Shown here: piece by piece, positions 59,468 through 64,000 of the stretch
How the letters are laid out: the number at the start of each line of letters is the position of its first letter
How positions within the stretch are numbered: the stretch's first letter is position 1
Assembly (NCBI GenBank): GCA_044226395.1
Contig: JBGAHD010000003.1
Coordinates: forward strand, 930,001 to 994,000
Reading direction: 5' to 3'
DNA from: JBGAHD01 sp044226395
GTDB taxonomy: Bacteria > Pseudomonadota > Gammaproteobacteria > Xanthomonadales > Ahniellaceae
Length of the DNA stretch: 64,000 nucleotides
Notes under the pieces: model-generated
What the model was told of the DNA's origin: nothing
What the model saw: the letters and a program-made list of their open reading frames with translations, nothing else
The model's database searches: none
Position numbers and translations under genes: made by a program

Positions 59468-60988
59468 ATGACCAAACTCGAACAACAACACCTCGCCGCG
59501 CAGGTGCCATTCAAGTCGCGCTACGCCAATTTCATCGGGGGCCGCTGGATCGAGCCGACCGCCGGCAAGTATTTCGAGAACATCACGCCGATCACGGGCA
59601 AGCCGTTTTGCGAGATCCCGCGGTCGGACAAGGACGACATCGAACTCGCGCTCGACGCCGCGCACGCGGCGCGCAAGGCCTGGGGTCGCGCTTCGCCGGC
59701 CGATCGCGCCAATGTGCTCAACCGCATCGCCGATCGCATGGAGGCCAATCTCGATCTGCTCGCGCACGCCGAGACCTGGGACAACGGCAAGCCCCTGCGC
59801 GAAACACGCGCGGCCGATATTCCGCTGGCCATCGATCACTTTCGCTACTTCGCGGGCTGCGTGCGCGCGCAGGAAGGCTCGATCGGCCAGATCGACCACG
59901 ACACCGTGGCTTATCATTTTCACGAACCGCTGGGCGTGGTCGGTCAGATCATTCCCTGGAACTTCCCGTTGTTGATGGCCGCGTGGAAACTCGCGCCTGC
60001 GCTCGCGGCGGGTAATTGCGTGGTGTTGAAGCCCGCGGAACAGACGCCGGTCGGCATCTTGGTGTGGGCCGAATTGATCGGCGATCTGTTGCCGCCGGGC
60101 GTGCTCAACATCGTCAATGGCTTTGGCCTGGAAGCCGGCAAGCCCCTGGCCTCGAGTCATCGCATCGCCAAGATCGCATTCACCGGCGAGACCACGACCG
60201 GTCGCTTGATCATGCAGTACGCGTCGCAGAACCTCATTCCGGTGACGCTGGAGCTGGGCGGCAAGTCGCCCAACATCTTCTTCGACGACGTGCTGGCGCG
60301 CGATGACGAGTTCTTCGACAAGGCGATCGAGGGCTTCGTGATGTTCGCGCTCAATCAGGGCGAGGTCTGCACTTGCCCCAGTCGCGCGTTGATTCAGGAG
60401 TCGATCTACGACCGCTTCATGGAACGCGCCCTCAAGCGCGTGGCCGCGGTGAAGATGGGCAATCCTCTCGATCCGAGCACGATGATCGGCGCGCAGGCCT
60501 CGAGCGAACAACTGGAGAAGATCCTGTCCTACATCGACATCGGCAAGCAGGAAGGCGCCAAGGTCCTGGCCGGTGGCGAGCGAAACATCCTGCCGGGCGA
60601 GCTCAAGGACGGCTATTACGTCAAACCGACCGTATTCCGCGGTCACAACAAGATGCGCGTGTTCCAGGAAGAGATCTTCGGCCCCGTGGTCTCGGTCACC
60701 ACATTCAAGGACGAAGACGAAGCCCTGGCCATCGCCAATGACACCCTGTACGGCCTGGGCGCTGGCGTGTGGAGCCGCGATGCCAACCGTTGCTATCGCT
60801 TCGGTCGCGAGATCGAGGCCGGCCGCGTCTGGACCAATTGCTATCACGCCTATCCCGCGCACGCGGCGTTTGGCGGCTACAAGCAATCGGGCATCGGTCG
60901 CGAGACGCACAAGATGATGCTCGATCACTACCAGCAGACCAAGAACATGCTGGTGAGCTATTCGCCCAAGGCCTTGGGTTTCTTCTGA
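59468..60988 (+). CDS. NAD-dependent aldehyde dehydrogenase (ExaC/AcoD type)
   Basis: The 506-residue cytoplasmic enzyme oxidises aldehydes, probably acetaldehyde, to acids with NAD. The catalytic cysteine is in NQGEVCTCPSRA (C301) and the general base in PVTLELGGKSPNI. The coenzyme-binding part has IIPWNFPLLMAAWKLAPALA and AFTGETTTGRLIM. The sequence style and a DUF779 gene directly behind (TGATG overlap) match the ExaC/AcoD group of alcohol and acetoin pathways. Expression likely depends on sigma-54 and the divergent activator. The ATG at 59468 follows GGAGG; the ATG at 59461 is in another frame. Confidence 0.95.
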   Translation: MTKLEQQHLAAQVPFKSRYANFIGGRWIEPTAGKYFENITPITGKPFCEIPRSDKDDIELALDAAHAARKAWGRASPADRANVLNRIADRMEANLDLLAHAETWDNGKPLRETRAADIPLAIDHFRYFAGCVRAQEGSIGQIDHDTVAYHFHEPLGVVGQIIPWNFPLLMAAWKLAPALAAGNCVVLKPAEQTPVGILVWAELIGDLLPPGVLNIVNGFGLEAGKPLASSHRIAKIAFTGETTTGRLIMQYASQNLIPVTLELGGKSPNIFFDDVLARDDEFFDKAIEGFVMFALNQGEVCTCPSRALIQESIYDRFMERALKRVAAVKMGNPLDPSTMIGAQASSEQLEKILSYIDIGKQEGAKVLAGGERNILPGELKDGYYVKPTVFRGHNKMRVFQEEIFGPVVSVTTFKDEDEALAIANDTLYGLGAGVWSRDANRCYRFGREIEAGRVWTNCYHAYPAHAAFGGYKQSGIGRETHKMMLDHYQQTKNMLVSYSPKALGFF

Positions 60989-61377
60989 TGCGTCAGGCAC
61001 CGCCCCAGGTGCTGGCCACGGCGAAGGCGGTCGAGTTGATCGACCGCCTTCGCGCGCGCCATGGGCCCGTGCTCTTTCATCAATCGGGCGGGTGCTGCGA
61101 TGGCTCCTCGCCCATGTGTTACCCCGTGGGCGATTTCATCGTGGGCGATCGCGACGTGCGCCTGGGCGAGATCGCGGGCGCGGCCTTCTACATCAGCCCC
61201 TCGCAGTTCGAATACTGGAAGCACACCCAGCTGATCATCGACGTGGTCGAGGGGCGCGGCGGCATGTTCTCGCTCGAGAACGGCGAGGGCCTGCGCTTTC
61301 TCACGCGCTCGCGGCTGTTCGACGACGATGAGGTCGAGGCGTTGAAACAAGCGGGCCGTTTCGGCGCGGGATCATGA
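60988..61377 (+). CDS. DUF779 family protein
   Basis: The 129-residue protein is a DUF779 member. Family signatures are LIDRLRARHGPVLFHQSGGC, then CDGSSPMCYP with three cysteines that could bind metal or act in redox chemistry, and FYISPSQFEYWKHTQLIIDV. DUF779 genes nearly always follow aldehyde dehydrogenases of the ExaC/AcoD type; the exact role is unknown. The start shares one base with the dehydrogenase stop (TGATG), so translation is coupled. Confidence 0.9.
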   Translation: MRQAPPQVLATAKAVELIDRLRARHGPVLFHQSGGCCDGSSPMCYPVGDFIVGDRDVRLGEIAGAAFYISPSQFEYWKHTQLIIDVVEGRGGMFSLENGEGLRFLTRSRLFDDDEVEALKQAGRFGAGS

Positions 61378-61566
61378 GGGAAGCGGCTCGGCGTGCCGCG
61401 ATGTCCACGCCGCGCCGCACACCGTCCGCTTCGTTCCCACATCGTCCCGGGCACGGACGGGAATCGACTCTAGGCTGATCACGCCACCGATCCGCCGGGA
61501 AGTCGCTGGTCGCGGACGATCGCGTGATCGTCCCCGCTGTCCCGGTACTAGCCCGAGAAATCACGC

Positions 61567-63579
61567 ATGCGTTTCAAGTCACTGAGCCTGCTGGCCGGGA
61601 TTGGCCTGCTGTTGTCCTTGTCCGAAGTCCGCGCCGACGATCTGCGCCGCGACTGCCCCGAGCCGGCGAAGCTCGGCACCGCCGGCAATGTCGCGATACC
61701 GCCCGGCGCCACCGATGTCGAAGGACCGAGCGATGTCGATGAAGACCTGGGCCAAGTGGCCACGCTCTATCCCGACGTCGACACCAGCACCGACGCCATG
61801 TACCCCTTGCCCTGCGATCCCTCGATCGGCGGCGAACTGCCGCCCGAGGCCGAGGACGAAGAGACCGACGAAGAGCTCGCCATCGATGAACAGGTCGACG
61901 CTTTCGAGAAGGACGGCCTGCCCGACCTGCTCGACGCGCTGGAGCCAATCGAACTGCCCAAGTTGCCGCACGCCAACAAGCCCGTGTGCTACTACAAGGG
62001 CGAGCCCAAGCCCTGCGACAGCCCGCTGTTCCTGCGCGACGATCAGCCGTTCGCGGGCCGCGACATCATTCTGCTGCACGGCTTCTCGCTGAGTCACATC
62101 GAGGACAATGCCGCGGGCAATGTCGGCGCCCACCAGAAGTGGCCGGACGATCCGCAAGCGTTCGAGCCGGGCGGTTATTTCTATCAAAAGGCCTGGAACT
62201 ACTGGATCCCGCACGCGCGCGAGCATCTGTGGGACATCTCGAACCCCAACAACACGACCGCCGGTTACCAATGGCTCGCCAGTCAATCAAGCCCGAGCTA
62301 TGTGCCCAAGAACAATCGCATTCTGATCGTTCCGTGGGCGACCACGCAGCGCATGGAATACGCGCAGCATGTGTTTCTGACGCACGCGATCCGCGCCATG
62401 AACACCGGGCAGAACGTGCTCACGCCGCCCAACTACCCGACCACGATCCAGATGCCCTTCTGCGCCAATGGCTGCATCGTGATCTCGCATTCGACCGGTG
62501 GCGAGATCATGACCAGCGCCATGGGTCGCCTGCAGGCCGGTGACTATGGCGACGATCAGATCCCGCTGACCAAGCGCTTCCGTGGCCACATCGCGTACTC
62601 GTCGGCATTGCGCGGCAGTCAGCTCGCGTCGGCCGCGATCCTGGCCTCGACCCTGACCAACATCACCGACCCCTTGTGCGGTCTCGTCTCCGACGCCTTC
62701 GGCGGCAATGGCCTTTGCGGCTGGGGCGTGGCGCGCGCGCTGAGCAGCATCCTCGTCGATCTGTCGCCGCCTTATGCGCACGCGCACTGGATGCCGGTGA
62801 TCGAGCAATCGCCCGTGATCACGCTCACCGTGTCGGGCGCGCACACGGTGGGCAACTATCACTGGTCGGGCTTGGGCACCAAGCTGCTGTTGCCGGGCGT
62901 GGACGACGGCGTGGTGACGATGAACAGTTCCTGCGGCAACCCGCACTTGGTGCTCAAGCACATCACGCCGCCGAGCGGCTTCACCGTGACCAGTTTGATC
63001 AAGGCTTATGACATGGGTCAGCCGCTGTTGCGCGGCATCGGCCTGTTCCGCGATCAGCGCCGCCTCAAGGCACCAGCACCGGCATTTCGCTACATGAGCG
63101 CCATGTGCGTGCCCTGGCTCAGCGCCGCCGGCATGGTGATGCCGATCAGCTACGACTTCGCCGGCACGCCGCTCGACGCGCATCGTCGCCTGCACAATAT
63201 CTATTCCTTCGTGCAAGGCGCGATCGATCACTCCAACACCGGCGGCACGGATGACAACAATCCGTATCCCTCGTCCTTCGGCGGCGCCGCGTCCGAGCCG
63301 CGCCTGTACCGCAACGACCTGTTCGGCAACCGCGAGCGCGAGGAAAGCAGCGCCGTTACCAGCAGCGACGTCTACATTCCGGGCGCCGATGGCGTCTATC
63401 CCGTCCATCCCACTTTCGCCCTGGAAACGCACGAGCACCAGCGCGGCCGCAAGATCAAGTTCAAGTTCTTCGGCAAGACCTACACCTGGTGGATCTGGCG
63501 CCGCACCTACCACCTGCTCAACCACTGGGAACACAAGGCGGCGCCGCACTTCGTGTATCAGTACGCGTTCCGTCGATGA
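61567..63579 (+). CDS. secreted alpha/beta-hydrolase, lipase-like
   Basis: The 670-residue protein has a signal peptide (LSLLAGIGLLLSLSEVRAD) and an acidic region (about 60-125, EAEDEETDEELAIDEQ). An alpha/beta-hydrolase domain begins near 155 with GRDIILLHGFSLSHI (oxyanion-hole HG). The nucleophile elbow is VISHSTGGEIM, with serine replacing the first glycine of GxSxG. Possible acid and base residues are in PGVDDGVVTMNSS and HAHWMPV. Several cysteine pairs suggest disulphides. It resembles secreted lipases or esterases acting on long-chain substrates, but the substrate is unknown. It is a single gene, followed by a structured repeat element. Confidence 0.75.
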   Translation: MRFKSLSLLAGIGLLLSLSEVRADDLRRDCPEPAKLGTAGNVAIPPGATDVEGPSDVDEDLGQVATLYPDVDTSTDAMYPLPCDPSIGGELPPEAEDEETDEELAIDEQVDAFEKDGLPDLLDALEPIELPKLPHANKPVCYYKGEPKPCDSPLFLRDDQPFAGRDIILLHGFSLSHIEDNAAGNVGAHQKWPDDPQAFEPGGYFYQKAWNYWIPHAREHLWDISNPNNTTAGYQWLASQSSPSYVPKNNRILIVPWATTQRMEYAQHVFLTHAIRAMNTGQNVLTPPNYPTTIQMPFCANGCIVISHSTGGEIMTSAMGRLQAGDYGDDQIPLTKRFRGHIAYSSALRGSQLASAAILASTLTNITDPLCGLVSDAFGGNGLCGWGVARALSSILVDLSPPYAHAHWMPVIEQSPVITLTVSGAHTVGNYHWSGLGTKLLLPGVDDGVVTMNSSCGNPHLVLKHITPPSGFTVTSLIKAYDMGQPLLRGIGLFRDQRRLKAPAPAFRYMSAMCVPWLSAAGMVMPISYDFAGTPLDAHRRLHNIYSFVQGAIDHSNTGGTDDNNPYPSSFGGAASEPRLYRNDLFGNREREESSAVTSSDVYIPGADGVYPVHPTFALETHEHQRGRKIKFKFFGKTYTWWIWRRTYHLLNHWEHKAAPHFVYQYAFRR

Positions 63580-63664
63580 GTTCCGCGCGCGCGCCGAGGG
63601 GTTCGGCGCGCGCGTTCTTCGTCGAGATGAGTTTTCGCGCGGGATCGTGTCAAGGCACTGGGAC

Positions 63665-63752
63665 AAACCTCGTTCTTGAATGGCGAGGCCGGGCCCGCGT
63701 CCACTCTATCCCGGAGAGTGACCCCCCACGAGCGCGGGCTCGGCCTCATCTT
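63665..63752. repeat. structured intergenic element, copy B
   Basis: CCTCG...CGAGG is followed by GAGGCCGGGCCCGCG and its partner CGCGGGCTCGGCCTC (one G-T wobble). The loop carries CCCGGAGA and CCCCCC as in copy A (57095-57178). The bases of the stems differ between copies but pairing is kept. Confidence 0.6.
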
Positions 63753-63817
63753 CCTCGCGTGGTGAAGCGTACGAGTCGCGATCTGTTCGCGAAGGTCCTC
63801 GCTGCCGATCGGACTGT

Positions 63818-64000
63818 CTAGTTGGAATCTGGCGCGGTGTTGACCAGCGCGATGTCGTGCTGGCGAATCTCATCCTCGCGCGGCGCTTCCCACAAACGGC
63901 TGGTCATTTCGAACACGGCTCGCGAGACGAAGGGGCTCGCCGTCGCCATGCCCTCGTCGTTGCGTTGCGCGATGCGCTGCCAGCGCACTTCATACGGCGC
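63818..64000 (-). CDS. unknown protein, 3' end (cut by window edge)
   Basis: The minus-strand frame is open from the window edge to a TAG at 63818-63820, giving the last 60 residues. The visible part includes YEVRWQRIAQRNDEGMATAS, then FVSRAVFEMTSRLWEAPRED and ends VNTAPDSN. Codon choice and composition look like real coding sequence for this genome. I recognise no family. No other feature is seen between this gene and the repeat element before it. Confidence 0.55.
   Translation of the reverse strand, partial: APYEVRWQRIAQRNDEGMATASPFVSRAVFEMTSRLWEAPREDEIRQHDIALVNTAPDSN

Noticed and set aside
1..64000. tRNA, rRNA or insertion sequence
   Set aside because: I saw no cloverleaf with conserved tRNA bases, no rRNA-like stretch and no transposase-like protein in the window.

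Overview
The window is high-GC DNA with dense, short-spaced genes. Gene content and protein style suggest a gammaproteobacterium of the Xanthomonadales/Rhodanobacteraceae kind. The clues are S9 and M3 peptidases written in Xanthomonad style, a C-terminal GNWY-type secretion-associated domain on a metalloprotease, and secreted ELWxxDGT proteins ending in FKNSFE. This is inference from families, not a taxonomic assignment.

Layout. Positions 1-15.2 kb are ordinary chromosome: the tail of a degenerate Fic-like protein, a secreted M43 metalloprotease, a GH1 glucosidase divergent from a MalK/UgpC-type ABC ATPase across a LacI-type operator, an AIM24 protein, a cytochrome b561 / Cyc2-like cytochrome-porin / cytochrome c operon, a lipoprotein, an EthD-family protein, and two tandem secreted ELWxxDGT paralogues.

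Positions 15.3-44.7 kb carry one unidirectional, tightly coupled operon of about 20 genes for an extracellular contractile injection system (eCIS, phage-tail-like particle). In order: DUF3467-like protein, AAA+ ATPase, two DUF4157 cargo/effector candidates, DUF4255 cap/terminator protein, sheath, tube, small tail-assembly protein with an overlapping DUF6760 reading frame, a 249-aa protein, LysM baseplate protein, gpD-like hub, gpV-like spike, PAAR tip, gp25, two large baseplate-J-type proteins, a histidine/cysteine-rich fibre-like protein, a beta-propeller/tail-protein-I fusion, and two more proteins sharing a common N-terminal module. No clear tape measure, classical fibre, holin or lysin is visible, and there is only one sheath and one tube gene.

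The standout observation is at 28675-28720. A GGGGGGA slippery heptamer, a 7-nt spacer and a 10-bp stem-loop lie where the small tail-assembly frame ends and the DUF6760 frame (which has no good start codon) continues in -1. This is the layout of a programmed -1 frameshift, like the G/GT tail chaperones of lambda-type phages. I know of no description of it in eCIS loci.

Positions 44.8-64 kb return to ordinary chromosome: S9 and M3 peptidases, a membrane thioredoxin-like protein coupled to two histidine kinases and a response regulator, an unknown secreted protein, an MBL-fold hydrolase, a sigma-54 activator divergent from an aldehyde dehydrogenase/DUF779 pair with a visible -24/-12 promoter and palindromic operator, a secreted alpha/beta hydrolase, and the end of an unknown gene. 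Two copies of an unexplained structured ~85-nt intergenic element lie at 57095-57178 and 63665-63752.
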